64,000 nucleotides of DNA from positions 135,784,703 through 135,848,702 of the forward strand of contig NC_085137.1 of NCBI RefSeq assembly GCF_035046485.1, read 5' to 3'. Shown here piece after piece: positions 45,186 to 56,732 of the stretch. This DNA is from Aedes albopictus. Its lineage: Eukaryota; Arthropoda; Insecta; Diptera; Culicidae. The notes beneath the pieces are model-generated. The model was not told the origin of the DNA. It was given only the letters and a program-made list of their open reading frames with translations, and searched no databases. Position numbers and translations under genes: made by a program. Positions within the stretch are counted from its first letter, which is position 1. Each line of letters starts with the position of its first letter.

Positions 45186-45462
45186 GGGAGAGGGAGAGTC
45201 ACATGATTTGGATTCACTTTGGTAAGTGATGTGATTCATGCAACTTTTACTTAAGTCAAAACATTTATTCATTTTTACTAAAATATTACAAATGTCGACA
45301 CCGAAGATGACGAACCATTCAAATTGTTGTGTAAATGCATAAAAAATGAAAGAATATTTATTATGAACTGAATGTGCATTGGGAACTAGCGTCGACACAT
45401 GACGTGACGAACTTTTCAATATTTGTTAGATAAATACACAAAAACCAGAGTACAATTTTATA

Positions 45463-45719
45463 CACTACCCGTCACAAGTACGGACTCACAAAAAGCACCG
45501 CAACAACACCGCATCACCCCGAATCACCTCAACATCTCCAAAACCTGAGGACCCACAAAGATGCTGTCTTCAGGAAAGTTATTCAGAAGACCGAAAGCAA
45601 TAACTTTCCTGAAGGCGGCATTCCTGTAGGTGTTCTGGTCTTAGAGATATCGAGGTGAGTCAGGGTGATGTAATATTGCTGCAACACTTCTCGCGAGTCC
45701 GCACCTACGACGGGTAGTG
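45463..45719. mobile_element. mariner-type palindromic MITE
   Basis: Inverted ends CACTACCCGTCACAAGTACG and CGCACCTACGACGGGTAGTG with TA on both sides (45461-45462, 45720-45721). The whole 257 bp is loosely palindromic around 45590. Confidence 0.88.
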
Positions 45720-45820
45720 TACATCCTTTGGCGTTAATTATTATGATAAAATGGAACGAGCTCACCAAAAAACATCCTTCGAAGTGTCCAGTGCGTATGT
45801 GCTGCAGCATCTTCCACTAA

Positions 45821-45979
45821 GGGGCTGTCCATAAACCACGTGGTCATTTTTTTGGGACTTTTCAACCCCCCCCCCCCGCGTGGTCATTAGTCCATACAAT
45901 TTTTTTTTATTTGTTCATACAAAATGGTCATTGGCCCAACACCCCCCCCCTAATGACCACGTGGTTTATGGACAGCCCC
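45821..45979. mobile_element. Harbinger-type MITE, intact copy
   Basis: 159 bp, ends GGGGCTGTCCATAAACCACG and its inverse, flanked by TAA at 45818-45820 and 45980-45982 (the TWA duplication of PIF/Harbinger). A C-run lies in each half. Sibling of the interrupted copy at 48333-50238. Confidence 0.9.
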
Positions 45980-47615
45980 TAACTGGCCTCTTCTCCGAAA
46001 TTACACTGAACCGCTACAACTACACACGGGTACGACGATGTGCACATTCAAATTGACGACGCGGCCGGTCCGAATGAAAGAAGCGGTCTCTTCATTTAGC
46101 CTCCAAAATCACACTGAAATCGCCCCGTACGAAGATGAGCACAGCCAAATCGGCGACGACGACGCGGCCGGCCCGAATGAAAAAAGCGGCTTTTTCACTT
46201 TGCCTCCAAAATCACATAATACATAATACAAAACCATACAAACATTGTAGTATCAATTCTCCGGCCAATCACCTAACAGTAATGCACGACACGACTTATC
46301 GTAGTTCTTCTTATAACAAACTGAAACGCACTGCTCTATCGATCTTATTCATCAATAGGCAGCCACTGTAGCGCACGTCGTTATTGTTTCAGGGTTGCCA
46401 GTTCCACAAAGAGCTTAACGCATAGGAACTAACAATCTGCATGAATCCTCTCTGGTATCTCCAAAGACTGCTCGGTGGGAGCTATCACAAATCGAGTCTT
46501 TAGCCATCACGAGCTTGTATACCTAGGTGTACCTAGGTGTGAATTGCACGGGTTCGTATTTACATCCTGATACAGGCCGTTATATCGGCTTTTTTTCTTA
46601 TCTTTATTTCGGTCAGTACGTGCTCCCGTATAGGCATGTGCTCGTAGACAGGCATGGCGTAGGTTCATAATCGCTTAAGTTCACCAATACGCCAGTAGTC
46701 TTCCATTTCCAAGGTGGTTTTTCGTAGGCGGTGGAATCGTACACCAGAGCACCGTTACCGACTGGTCACCGCTTACCTAGACCAAGTAAGTTTCGCTCAC
46801 GGTGAAGCGTCTCCCTGTATATTGCGGATTTTTTGAAAAATGTCCACTTTGCGGTAGCTGCAGAGTTCTACCGCAGCTGTCAAAGTCCTACCGCAGCCAT
46901 GAAAATCATCATATCATTGACACATAATATGGGCTAATCAAAGTATGCTTGCAATGTGAATTGCTCTGGAAAGCAACAACAAACAATGGTCATCGGCATC
47001 GTATCCAAAGCATCTTTGACCTGATTGATGATAACTCGGTGAAAATCAGTAGTCTGACAGCTGCGGTAGCCTTTTCAATCTCCCGTAAAACGGAATTTTT
47101 TCTCTAAATTAGCAATACCTCGTTGTTGAAGTCTTCTAACTATGAGGGCTCGGCCTGGTAATTTCTTACTTTTCCAGTTGCGTACTATTACTGAAGATAA
47201 TACAGTAACGAACCGCTCACACGTCGCTAGCGAAGCTGGCTCCTGTCTGGGCCTTCGCATTCCAAAGACTTGTGTTCTAGCCAGTGTCGGCTAGGAAATC
47301 TTCATCAAGCACATCGTCTAAACAACCTTGACCATTCCAAAACTTATGGATGCCTTAGCGTCCGCCGGTAGCCGAATCGTGGCCTCCTACGTCTCTAATT
47401 GACTCTTCCGCTGCCGAATGACTGCGAAGATCACCTAAACTGCGCACTGTTCGTGAAGTGCCGTGACGAGGTCTTTCGCGTTCGTCTCATCCAGGTTTTT
47501 TTTTTTCATTTCTGAGCCACATCAGCGTTAAGCAACCCTTATCTTAATTCTCTCGCCAAAGAGTTCCTCAACTAGACATTTGTAGGCAGGACGTGGTGCC
47601 CTTCTTGAGCTGAAG
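45980..47615. other. non-coding stretch with a short duplication
   Basis: 46035-46205 contains two copies of a roughly 105-bp unit (GACGCGGCCGG, GAATGAAA(G/A)AAGCGG, TCCAAAATCACA). 46850-47070 has several CTACCGCAGC motifs in both orientations, suggesting a decayed MITE. Otherwise nothing recognised. Confidence 0.4.
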
Positions 47616-47762
47616 ACCTGTCCATAAACTACGTAGATTCTTAGGGGGAGAGGGGTTTTCATAAAAGTCTACGCTCCATACAAATTTCGAATATTTCGTA
47701 CGGACAAAAGTCTACGGGTCTGAGATGGCCTAAAAAAGTCTACGTAGTTTATGGACAGCGCC
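47616..47762. mobile_element. Harbinger-like MITE variant
   Basis: Inverted ends CTGTCCATAAACTACGTAGA and its counterpart CTACGTAGTTTATGGACAG. Related in end sequence to 45821-45979 but with ACTACGTAG in place of ACCACGTGG. Confidence 0.8.
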
Positions 47763-47786
47763 CAAGGATCATTTCATCGGTACGAG

Positions 47787-47860
47787 TACTGCCGTGTGCA
47801 GCATAGTTGTCCCATGTTAATAGGGATTTCCATAGATCATTGGACATGCTGCACACATCT
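47787..47860. repeat. small hairpin MITE remnant
   Basis: Inverted arms GTGTGCAGCATAGTTGTCC and its counterpart GGACATGCTGCACAC. Shares GTACTGCCG and GCATAGTTGTCCCATGTTA with 55297-55375. Confidence 0.65.
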
Positions 47861-48332
47861 AAGCGTTAGCTTGGCATCGCTCCTCATCGCTTTCAGTATT
47901 TCCGAGTGTTTAGACTCATCGGTCTTGATGTGATCGCCTTCCTTGTTCCTCCTCCTGGCAACTGCTCTACCTCACATGTTTTGATTCTTTTTCTCCTACT
48001 TCTTCTTGTGCCCATCCACTACGGCAAGGGACATCCTCCAACTAGACTAGCCCGTCATGTCCTAGCAGGGACAGAAATCTAGGGGCTTGACGAACCACTC
48101 CTTCTTCGAGTCAGGTGGGAGCCTAAAATTCTTTTCTAAGCGAATGATGGACTAACCACCTTTGGCACTGAGAGGTGACCGAGTAACGGGTATAAAACCG
48201 TAGCAAGGTCTTGAAGCTTAGGCAACTAACTGGGTGCAAGTAGGTTCATATGAACACTCCTGATAAAAGCTGATCTGGCTCTGAGCTCAGTCCCCATAAG
48301 AGCCTGCGTCAGCTCGACGAGCTGATCGATTA
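47861..48332. other. unassigned, perhaps R1/LOA LINE 5' part
   Basis: Moderate-GC sequence that may continue the decayed LINE found after 50239, since the MITE between them is an insertion. Coding signal too weak to assign. Confidence 0.3.
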
Positions 48333-49082
48333 GGGGCTGTCCATAAACCACGTGGTCATTTTTTTGGGACTTTCTAAACCCCCCCCCCCCCCCCGCGTGG
48401 TCATTTGTCCATACAATTTTTTTTATTCGTCCATACAAAATGGTCATTGGCCGAACCCCCCCCCCTCATGACCACGTGGTTTATGGACAGTAGACCTGTT
48501 CACTTTTTTTGACCTACCCGTGTCACATCAAATTATCAATCCACATGCAAAAACAAGCCTTCAGTCCAAAATTGAGCCAAATTGATAAAGGTTTAGAGGT
48601 GTATCAAAACGATTTTGTGTTTTTTCGAGCATTTTCACGAAAATGTACTTCAATATCCAGAAAATTGCACCAGAAAGGTACCGAAAATACCGTTAAAATA
48701 TAGTTCGAACAATACTCTACAACTTTGCCGAAGACACTACGGTGTTTAAATTGCGAATTTCAAAGTTATTCAACAATTTTCGTTAAAAAATCACCAAAAA
48801 ATACAATATTTTTACGATTTTTCATGTAAAAATCATGTAATTTTACATTGTTTTAGGTGACTAATTTTATGAGCTATTGCTCCTATGTGTTACGAACATT
48901 TCGTCCATACATCATTTTAGTGTAGAAATTCGTTTTCATTTACTAATTATCAAAAGTTCGTCACGTTGATACTAAAAATTGTACAGAGTTGCCAGCATAA
49001 AATAAAACAAAGTTACCCATGATTTAAACGTCATTACTCTTCTTTGTCTCATCTGCATCAGTTTAAATTTGGTGCAGTTGGT

Positions 49083-49139
49083 TGAGCATGAGATTGTGGA
49101 TTCGAAGATTCAAGGTTCGAGTCCTGTAATAGCATTTTT
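49083..49139 (+). ncRNA. tRNA-like pol III promoter segment, left arm
   Basis: A box-like TTGGTTGAGCATGAG and a perfect B box GGTTCGAGTCC about 32 bp later, followed by a T-run (pol III terminator) at 49136. No plausible tRNA acceptor stem, so a tRNA-derived segment, not a functional tRNA. Confidence 0.5.
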
Positions 49140-49551
49140 TTTTCGTCTCGATCCTGCTATAAGTTGATGAAACTACGCACTGCATCTCATTGCAATTTGG
49201 CATCATAGCATTGTTTCGGAACCGTAGAGTGCATAGTAAGAATGAAGTTTCCCTTCATCGTGTAGTTGTGCTGATTTGTGGGTAGATAGATAAGAACCCA
49301 CAGTTGTCTGTAAAATGTTGCATACAGAAGCAGTTCCATCATCGTATTGAATTGTTTTAGCTAAATTGATCAGTATCAAACAGATGCTCAATATTTCGCC
49401 CAGCTGATATCGTCGACACGATTTATTGTCAACAAGTATAAACTAAATATCTGGCTAGTCCTGAAATGGGCTTAATTGGCTGGTCCCGATCATTATTCTT
49501 TGGGAGATTGCGTGTAAGTCATGGCAGATTCATCATCCTAACTGCTACAAA

Positions 49552-49635
49552 GAAAAAAAAAAGTTTATCATGTATTTGAGCTTGAACCTGGGACCTTCTG
49601 ATCCGCAAGCTTGAGCCTTACCATCCGCACCATTT
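49552..49635 (-). ncRNA. tRNA-like segment, right arm
   Basis: Minus-strand counterpart of the segment at 49083: GCGGATGGTAAGGCTCAAGC, then CAGGTTCAAGCTC and a long T-run. The B box is degraded compared with the left arm. Confidence 0.45.
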
Positions 49636-51034
49636 CTGATACTTAAATCAAAAGACATTAGAATACGATGGCATGACGTCTTAATCATGGGTAACTTTGT
49701 TTTAATTCGTGCTGGTAACTCTGTGCGATTTTTAGTATCAACGTGACATACTTTTGATAATTAGTCAATGAAAACGAATTCCTACACAAAAACGATGTAT
49801 GGACGAAATGTTCGTTACACAAAGGAGTAATCGCTTATTAATTTAGTCACCTAAAACAATGTAAAATTACATGACTTTTATATGTAAAATCGTAAAAATA
49901 TCGTGTTTTTTCGTGATTTTTTAACGAAAATTGTTGAATAACTTCGAAATACGCAATTTAAACACCGTAGTGTCTTCGGCAAAGTTGTAGAGTATTGTTC
50001 TAACTATATCTTAACGGTATCTCCGGCATCTTTTCGGAGCAATTTTGTGAATTTCTGAGTAAATTTCTATGAAAACGGCTAAAAAACACAAAATCGATTT
50101 GATACACCTTTAAATCTTCATCAATTGGGCTCAATTTTGGACTGAAGACTTGGTTTTACATGTGGATTGATAATTTGATGTGTCACGGAGAATCGGAGAA
50201 AAAAAGTTTCAAAGTGAACAGGTCTAATGGACAGACCCTTACATGAGTGGGCGAAGCAACATCAGCAGGACCTCAAGCAAGGTCTGCTGAAGCTCCGCAA
50301 GTGGCAGCAGAGCGCGGTCGATGCGCGCAAGAAAATGTGGCCCACTCAAACGAACAGCTACTTCTTTGCTGGCAGCTCGACGAAGCCGTATGAGAGAGGG
50401 CAAACCGCCGCACAGCTCGAGCAACATGGGTGAAACCTGCCGAAGAGGCGCGGCCCCAGGGAACAAGAAGCACCCGGCAAAGGTGGGGGGGATCGTCGAA
50501 GAGGAGAACCCTTGGATCACGGTTGGGAAAAAGAAGGTATCGAGATATGGGAAGGTCAAACCAGCCAGAAAGTGTGAAAGAAGCGCGTGCTGGTATTCAA
50601 TACCGAGGCGAATACATACGCCAAAGTGTTGAGGGCCGGGCGGGGCAAAAATCGTCTCTCACCGCTGGGTGCGGATGTGAAAAGCATCCGGCGCACCAGA
50701 ACTGAAGAAGGCGACCAAGATGGGCACCTTCAACAAGGCACTAGCTCAGGAGGTACTGGATGAGAAGGGTCAGGAGGGAGTCCTGATGACGAAGGCTACT
50801 CTCCTAAAAACCTGGACGAGATCACCGACGCAGACGAGCTCGCAGCCGCAAACAAGAAGCAGTGCGAGGTAGATGCCCCAAGTGCATCGATCCACCTGCA
50901 CAAAGGCCCTGTCAAGCTCCCAGTAGGGCAGGTGAATAAGGTGGGTGCCGTCGGCAAGATCAGAGTTGAAGACACGGACACGTTTAATACTGCCAATGAG
51001 CTATTCGCTCTTCGAAGCACGACACTAGTGTAAC

Positions 51035-51689
51035 CGTTTGGTTACAAATTGTTGATTTTTGTTTTGTAAAATGTTGTAAGTGTCGGACCCTTCACGTTTC
51101 TTGTGTAATAACAGTAGAGTACCACAGTAGTGATAGGGTCCCGTACCGCTGTAATTGAGTTGCAGCTACCAAAAATTGAGTATGGCTGAACTAATTAATA
51201 GACAGAACATACAGAGAATGGCGGAATGTGGGAAATTGGGATTTATCTATTTTAAAATATACGTCCCCAAATAGGACCTCTTTGTATTGGACCTTAAGGT
51301 CTCCGTCCAACCGTTAAGGATTTCGTCCTCCAAGAAGGACCATCTCGCAAAGGAGATTTCCCCTCTCGACCGTCCAAGGTGGTTAGTCCACGGCCGGCCG
51401 ATTGCGTCCACGAGGGAAGACGCCTGCACCCCCCCCCCCAGCAACGCCCGCTGGTCCCGTCGGCTGAGTACCGGCCCCGCTCGCCTTGCCATCCGGCGAG
51501 ATTTCCGGCCGCACAGCTCGACAGGAGTCGCTGTGTCGGCCACCGAACCAACCAAGTACTATCGAGAAGCAGCGGTATGTACCGGTACAAGCGTTAGAAT
51601 AGGAAACACATTAACAAATTTACACTAAAATTATACACAGAACAACACGCACACTCAACAAATAGGACATTTAATAAACTACAAAGAAA
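51035..51689. other. unassigned insertion in the LINE ORF1
   Basis: About 650 bp, GC-rich at 51280-51560. No terminal repeats or domains established; an LTR origin was considered but no duplication is visible. Confidence 0.35.
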
Positions 51690-51945
51690 TGTGAAAGTTC
51701 TTTGTATCGCGAACCACCCTTGATTACCCAGTAGCTAGCCGACCCTGGGATTGCCGGAGAGTCTCTTGTGTCCTGAGTCGGCCCGGCACTGTTATATTGA
51801 CGATGCGTTTCACTAGACAACGGACTAGCATGCAACGCCCAGTGGCACTGCCGAAAACTCTTCCTGACAGCTGCTGTGGGAATCGAACCCACGCCCCTCA
51901 GCACGATGTGATTAAATTCTTGGTGACACTAGCCACACGACCACG
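51690..51945 (-). mobile_element. tRNA-derived SINE
   Basis: Minus strand: GTCGTGTGGCTAGTGTCACC (A box TGGCTAGTGTC), then GGGTTCGATTCCCA (perfect B box), then a body of about 190 bp. Sits in the interruption of the R1/LOA LINE. 3' end approximate. Confidence 0.75.
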
Positions 51946-53450
51946 AAGCCACACTTTGGCTGGTCAGTGTGCCCGATCAGCATTTACGAGCAGCCAGAAG
52001 CGTGCTTCAAGTGTTTCGAGTAAGGACACAAGTCGTAGACGTGTAAAGGCCCAGATATGAGTTAACGCTGCAGGATGTGTGGAATAGAATGCCACATCGC
52101 CAGGGAATGTAATTTGGCACCAAAATGCTTGATTTGCACGACAAACAAGGGACACATGAAGGGCGGGCCTAAATGTCCAGGCACGCGTGGAGGGGGAAAT
52201 AGCAGACGATAGTGCAGGTTACACAGCTGAACCTGAGCCACTGTGGAGCCGCACAACAGTTGCTGTGGAAGTCAGTCTTGGCATCCAGCACAGACGTCGG
52301 ACCCATGCAGCATTCCTTCCGATAACGAGAACTGGGTAGTGGATAAGGCCAAGCTTCTGTTGTTATGCTCCCAAGGTGGCCGATAGATCAGTTCTTGACT
52401 ATGCTGGATTCGCTATCAAACGCACCCGTAGCCATCGATGGAGAATTCAATGCCTGGGCGATTGAGTGGAGTCGCCACTCGACTAACGCGAGAAGCTGGG
52501 CCCTACTCGAAGCTATGGCTAGAATGAACGTGGATTTAGTGGGTCGATCCTCACATAACCCGAGAACCACCTCTTGAGTATCTGAAAAAAAGGCTTAACA
52601 TGGATTTCACGAACCAAGGTAACAAATAAAACCTATAGTAGGAATGGAGTAGAATCCATCAATGATGTGACATTCTGGAGCCCGGGTCTAAACCCTAGCT
52701 CGGACAGGAGGGTCGACGATGGATACAGCGACCATCTGGCGATTGGATATAGGACGGAACACGGAGGCCACAGCGACAGCCGAAGGTCATCGGGGACGGC
52801 TGACATCGTGCTCCGATAAGCCGGCATTTGTGGAGCGATTGCTTATGGAGGGTAATACCGATGATCTATCCAGCGATGATCTAGTCGGCACCCTATCAGC
52901 CGTGCATGTGACACCGCTATGCCAAGGCGATCCCTATCCAGAAATGGACGCAAACCGGTATACTGATGGGGTCCAGAAATCACAGAGCTCTGCGCATCCT
53001 GCCTAGGAGCTAGAGGGAGGATACAAAGAGCTTGCACCGTTGAGAGTAGAATGGAGCAATGTGAGACCTACAGGACGGCTAAACTGGCACTGAACAAAAA
53101 GATGATGGTGCGGAAGATGCTGCAGAAGATCATGGAAACGCTGTTCCTGCGCCACGATACAAGACAGACCGTCCTCTATAGCCACATCGGCCAAAGCGAG
53201 GTCGCTCCGGTGACGAACGACGAGCTCATCGGAATAGCAAAGTCGCTTTAGTTAGACAAGGTTTCGAATCCGGACGGTATCCCGACAGTAGCCATTAAGA
53301 TGGCTATCGAGCCTTGATATGTTCAGAATAGCTATGCAGATGTGCCTAGACAGAGGCGAGTTTCCGGAGAGGTTGGAAAGGCAAAGATTGGTTCTACTTC
53401 ATAAACCTGGGAAGCTACCTGTGACAACAGAGAAAATGGCGGGCCGATGA

Positions 53451-54639
53451 GCAGTAAGTTGAAGTCGAGAATGATCTGGTGGAGTGTATGAGTGTATCCA
53501 TGGTTGGAATGATGCACCAACGGTCTGAGTTGTGTGCCGTAGAATTGTTGATTTCCTGTTGATTTGAAAATGGATGGACTGATGAACGATCTCTATAACA
53601 GCCATCGGCATTCGTACCCCATCTTTACGACCACTTGTGAAACCGTGTGAAACCACTGCTCCCCGATGATTTGTCTGTCTGCCCTTCCCGAGGGTGACGA
53701 TTCGGCCGGAGGTTATTCAAACGATTTTCCTTCACCGGGGAGCGTAACCGCGAATCGAAGAATCTCAGCCTGCAACTGCATGAGCAGAGCGTCGCCGTCG
53801 TCGTCAGTACCAATACCAGTGTGGGGCATATTATTATGATGTTTTATATCTTTTTTGCACATCGCCGGGGGTGTGAGGTACCTCCGCGCACGGTGTGGTG
53901 CAATAATATTATTTTGTTTGATAGTTTTTTTTTTCTCTCGGAACCACTTTTATCCCTATTTCGGTGTTGTTTATTCGTATGCAAGCGGCCCGGCGCCTAG
54001 GATTCCACGTATTTGTCTGCTGTCGTGTCGCGATGTTATGCGAGTTCATATTTCTATATATTATGTATCTCTTGTAGGCTTGAATGTCGGAAGATGGGCT
54101 TGTTCGGGACGCCACACTTTAGTAGAACTTTGGCTTCTCTCAGCCGTAGACGTCCTGCGTGAGGGAATTTTTGGTGTATTTTTTTGGATTGCTTTCCATT
54201 TCCGATCCACACCCGGTCGATGTGTGTGATTGAGATACCGGTTAAGATCGTAATGGAGTGTTTTTACGTTCATTGGGAAAATGTCATCAACCGGCAGAAA
54301 TGCTTGTGAGAGTTTGTTACGTAATTGAAGGTTTTATTTGTAGTGCAATTGACACATACAATATCGATGGAAGCAACATGGATCTAGTTGGGAATCAATC
54401 ATAGTGGTTTCAGTAAAGAAATGGTTGATATGTTTCTCTGAAGTGCATTGCACCAGTTAGTGACCTAGAAAGTTAGTTGGCCCATCTTAGTAAAGAAACA
54501 TCAGTGCCATCTATGAAGTAAATGACCAAAGGTGCAACTACTTCCCAGCAGATGTCAGCTAGAGTGTGATTTTAGCTACGCGAGTGTTTCCCTTTTCACG
54601 CCTACGAATACGTTCCTCAATCGGCAAATACAGTGTACA
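53451..54639. other. unassigned non-coding DNA
   Basis: 53620-53830 is GC-richer with no conserved frame. The rest is AT-rich. No element ends recognised. Confidence 0.35.
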
Positions 54640-54877
54640 GGAGTTGGAGGAGGTGGGGGTGAAGGCCACCCCGCACGTGCCCGAATCCAGACCGATTGCA
54701 ACCCAGCCCTGATGCTCTGTCTTGGATGGCTGTGCATGGTGGCGGCAGTGTTCCAGGACTTGAACGAGCCACACTGTTGTGAACATTGTTGGAGATATGC
54801 GCTAGGACTTTATTACTACTATCTGGCACTGAGAATACTGCAGCGTGGCATGTCGCTCACCAAGGGTTGGAAGATCA
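54640..54877 (+). other. possible host exon(s), low support
   Basis: After an acceptor-like CAAATACAG the DNA is open in one frame to a good donor, AAGATCAAG/GTAAGG, near 54877-54880. A second frame gives a short C-terminus-like peptide (VQELEEVGVKATPHVPESRP then IATQP and a stop). The two readings exclude each other. Neither is recognised. Confidence 0.2.
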
Positions 54878-55296
54878 AGGTAAGGTGATTGGTAATTAGA
54901 CCAAAAGTGGTACCATTCGCTAACCGATCGTGTGTGGCCTTGGTATCAATGCCAAGTGAGAATGTTTTTGGGCAGTGTCGATGTTCGCGTAAAACTAATG
55001 AGCTGGTTCTAACAATGAGGTGCGGCATTGCTAGGAAGAAGCAACCAATAAGGATAAATAACAACTGCTGTATTATCGCGATATTTGATTGACAGGCAAA
55101 GCTCGAAAATTGCAAGGAATCGCTAAGGAAGGTTATGTGTTTCCGGTTGATATGGAAATATGTGGAACTGGTATAGATTGGGTTGAAGTGAGCTGTAACG
55201 CACTGCGTTGTGTACGATAGCTTTCAATCAAAACATGTTCATTGAAATGTTATACAGAATCATTGGTAGTGATTGGAATGATTTGTATGAAGCTTG
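54878..55296. other. non-coding spacer
   Basis: No feature recognised. Confidence 0.3.
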
Positions 55297-55375
55297 TACT
55301 GCCGTTCTACGCATAGTTGTCCCATGTTATATGGGATTCCCATATAACATCGGACAATTGGGCGTAGAACTGCTG
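55297..55375. repeat. hairpin MITE
   Basis: A 67-bp inverted repeat GTTCTACGCATAGTTGTCCC … with centre ATGGGATTCCCAT (55304-55370). Shares GTACTGCCG and GCATAGTTGTCCCATGTTA with 47787-47860. Confidence 0.8.
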
Positions 55376-55456
55376 TTTAAGTTCCAATTAGCTTGGCAAC
55401 ACAGTTTGTTGGGAATTAACACTATAAAATACGCATTAGTAAATGAACACAAAAAC

Positions 55457-55632
55457 AACCAGTTTTGTACCTTTCAATTCCGCCCTCTAATGCTTATCAT
55501 TTGACAGATACGCGTATTTCGACTACCACTTGTAATCTTCCTCAGTGTCAGTTATCCACTCCACTGGATAAATACGCGTATCTGTCAAAGGATAAGCTTA
55601 GAGGGTGGAACTAAAAGGTATAAAACTTGTTA
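55457..55632. mobile_element. palindromic MITE with GACAGATACGCGTATTT core arms
   Basis: Inverted arms of about 60 bp that share AAC(C/A)AGTTTT, CCTCTAA, GACAGATACGCGTATTT. The 40-bp centre is not inverted. No coding. Confidence 0.82.
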
Positions 55633-55639
55633 TTCCCAT

Positions 55640-56320
55640 TCGAAGAGGGTATTCTTCTTGGAGGGTTCGAAAAGTCGGCGCAAGAACAACAACAAAAAAA
55701 GTTTGATGGATTGCCATAAGAGTGTTGAAGACTTTTGAAGAAACATGGAACATAGATCAGGATCAACGCGTCTTCACAATCATGATAAGTATCAGACTTG
55801 TCAAATTTTTCATGCAAGCTTGGGCCATTATATTCTAATATTGTAGCTATAAATTCTTCTCGCATGCTAAAAATAATCCACCACCTTCAATACACAACAC
55901 ATCCCCGGTGAAAGTGGGTTCAAGTTTGATTGAATTGCTCACACACTTGTACCTACGCTCTGGCTGCCTGTATACCATGTACTCCTACATGGTGGATTTT
56001 CTTCAAGCTGTGGAAACTGTCTGAAGAATTGCAGCAAATAATGGCACTTCAATTTGATTTGTTTGCAGTCAAAAAGTTTCCCATTTTCTTTGTCTGCCTT
56101 TGTTCCTCTACCACACCGTTGGGTTGGGGCCAATGGGTTCGCTGCTGATGATGGATCAATCACAGACAACACGGTAGAAACGGAGAATTTTCCTCAATAC
56201 ATACTTAGGGGAGGATCAGTATCAAATGCACTTTCGTTTTTTTGTGTTCTCTTTATTTAAAAAAAAAGTAGAATATGAAGGCGAATCGCCGTCACTAATA
56301 TTTAGCATATCTTATTTTTA
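55640..56320. other. non-coding spacer
   Basis: No feature recognised; the short opposed frames at 55930-56260 have no domain support. Confidence 0.35.
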
Positions 56321-56327
56321 ACACTCT

Positions 56328-56480
56328 GGGACTATCAAGCCGAGGCGGTAAGCATACCGTGATGAGGGTGATGGGTTCGATTCTTGTCGGCCCAGGAGTT
56401 TTTCGTGAGGGAAATTTCCTTGACTTCCTTGGGTCTGCTCTGGGTCTGCCTCTGGTGTCCTGTTGGGTTCCAATCTAACG
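56328..56480 (+). mobile_element. Feilai-type SINE fragment
   Basis: GGGACTATCAAGCCGAGGCGG with A box, then GGGTTCGATTC (B box) and GGGAAATTTCCTTGACTTCC, colinear with the complete copy at 19740-20023 but on the plus strand and truncated at its 3' end. Confidence 0.85.
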
Positions 56481-56648
56481 ATTGCTTGCAGATTTCGTTT
56501 TTGCTCCTGGCGTAGAGTGTGGACGACCCAGTTGCACTTTCGCTCTCGATTTTCTGTCGCTATCGGGTTTTGATGACATCGACGATGGAGCTCCATGTTG
56601 AAGATCCAATTGTCAGATCATTATGCACATTCTCATGTCATTTACAAC

Positions 56649-56732
56649 AGCGAGCCACAGTTGAGTGGTAAGCATTGCCGCCTGTGAATCTTTAGGTCGT
56701 AGGTTCAATGCTGGATGCTGACTTTTTTTAAA
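56649..56732 (+). ncRNA. tRNA-like segment (SINE head or tRNA pseudogene)
   Basis: A box-like AGTTGAGTGGTAAGC and B box-like AGGTTCAATGC in tRNA spacing, followed by a T-run. No full cloverleaf established. Confidence 0.45.

Larger units (their letters stand above)
48491..50226. mobile_element. TAGAC-ended palindrome with pol III-like boxes
   Basis: 1736 bp. Ends TAGACCTGTTCACTTTTTT and its inverse (GTGAACAGGTCTA), with a perfect 8-bp duplication ATGGACAG at 48483-48490 and 50227-50234. Arms of about 600 bp or more share, inverted, AACTTTGCCGAAGACACTAC, ACATTTCGTCCATACATC and others. The inner part carries tRNA-like segments in both arms. No transposase. Confidence 0.92.
48333..50238. mobile_element. 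Harbinger-type MITE interrupted by the TAGAC palindrome
   Basis: Starts GGGGCTGTCCATAAACCACG after TTA (48330-48332). Its right end (ATGGACAGACCC, then TTA at 50239-50241) lies beyond the inserted element. Without the insert it is about 160 bp, with C-runs as in 45821-45979. Confidence 0.88.
50239..53450 (+). pseudogene. decayed R1/LOA-type LINE (gag-like ORF1 to RT start)
   Basis: Plus-strand remnant with many stops. ORF1: QQDLKQGLLKLRKWQQS near 50250, then TYAKVLRAGRG and SIRRTRT near 50600-50700. The CCHC knuckles follow at 51990-52180 (CFKCFE, CRMCGIECHIARECN, CLICTTNKGHMKGGPKCP) with two or three stops between them. Endonuclease: AIDGEFNAWAIEWSRHSTNA (52430) and YSDHLAIGYRTE (52725). 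RT start: NPDGIPTVAIKMAIEP and PERLERQRLVLLHKPGKLP up to 53430. It ends there, mid-domain. Unrelated DNA at about 51035-51950 interrupts ORF1. Confidence 0.82.

Noticed and set aside
51021..51932. GACACTAG at both ends of the LINE interruption as an 8-bp target duplication
   Set aside because: The right copy lies in the A-box region of the SINE's tRNA part, so the match is likely by chance.
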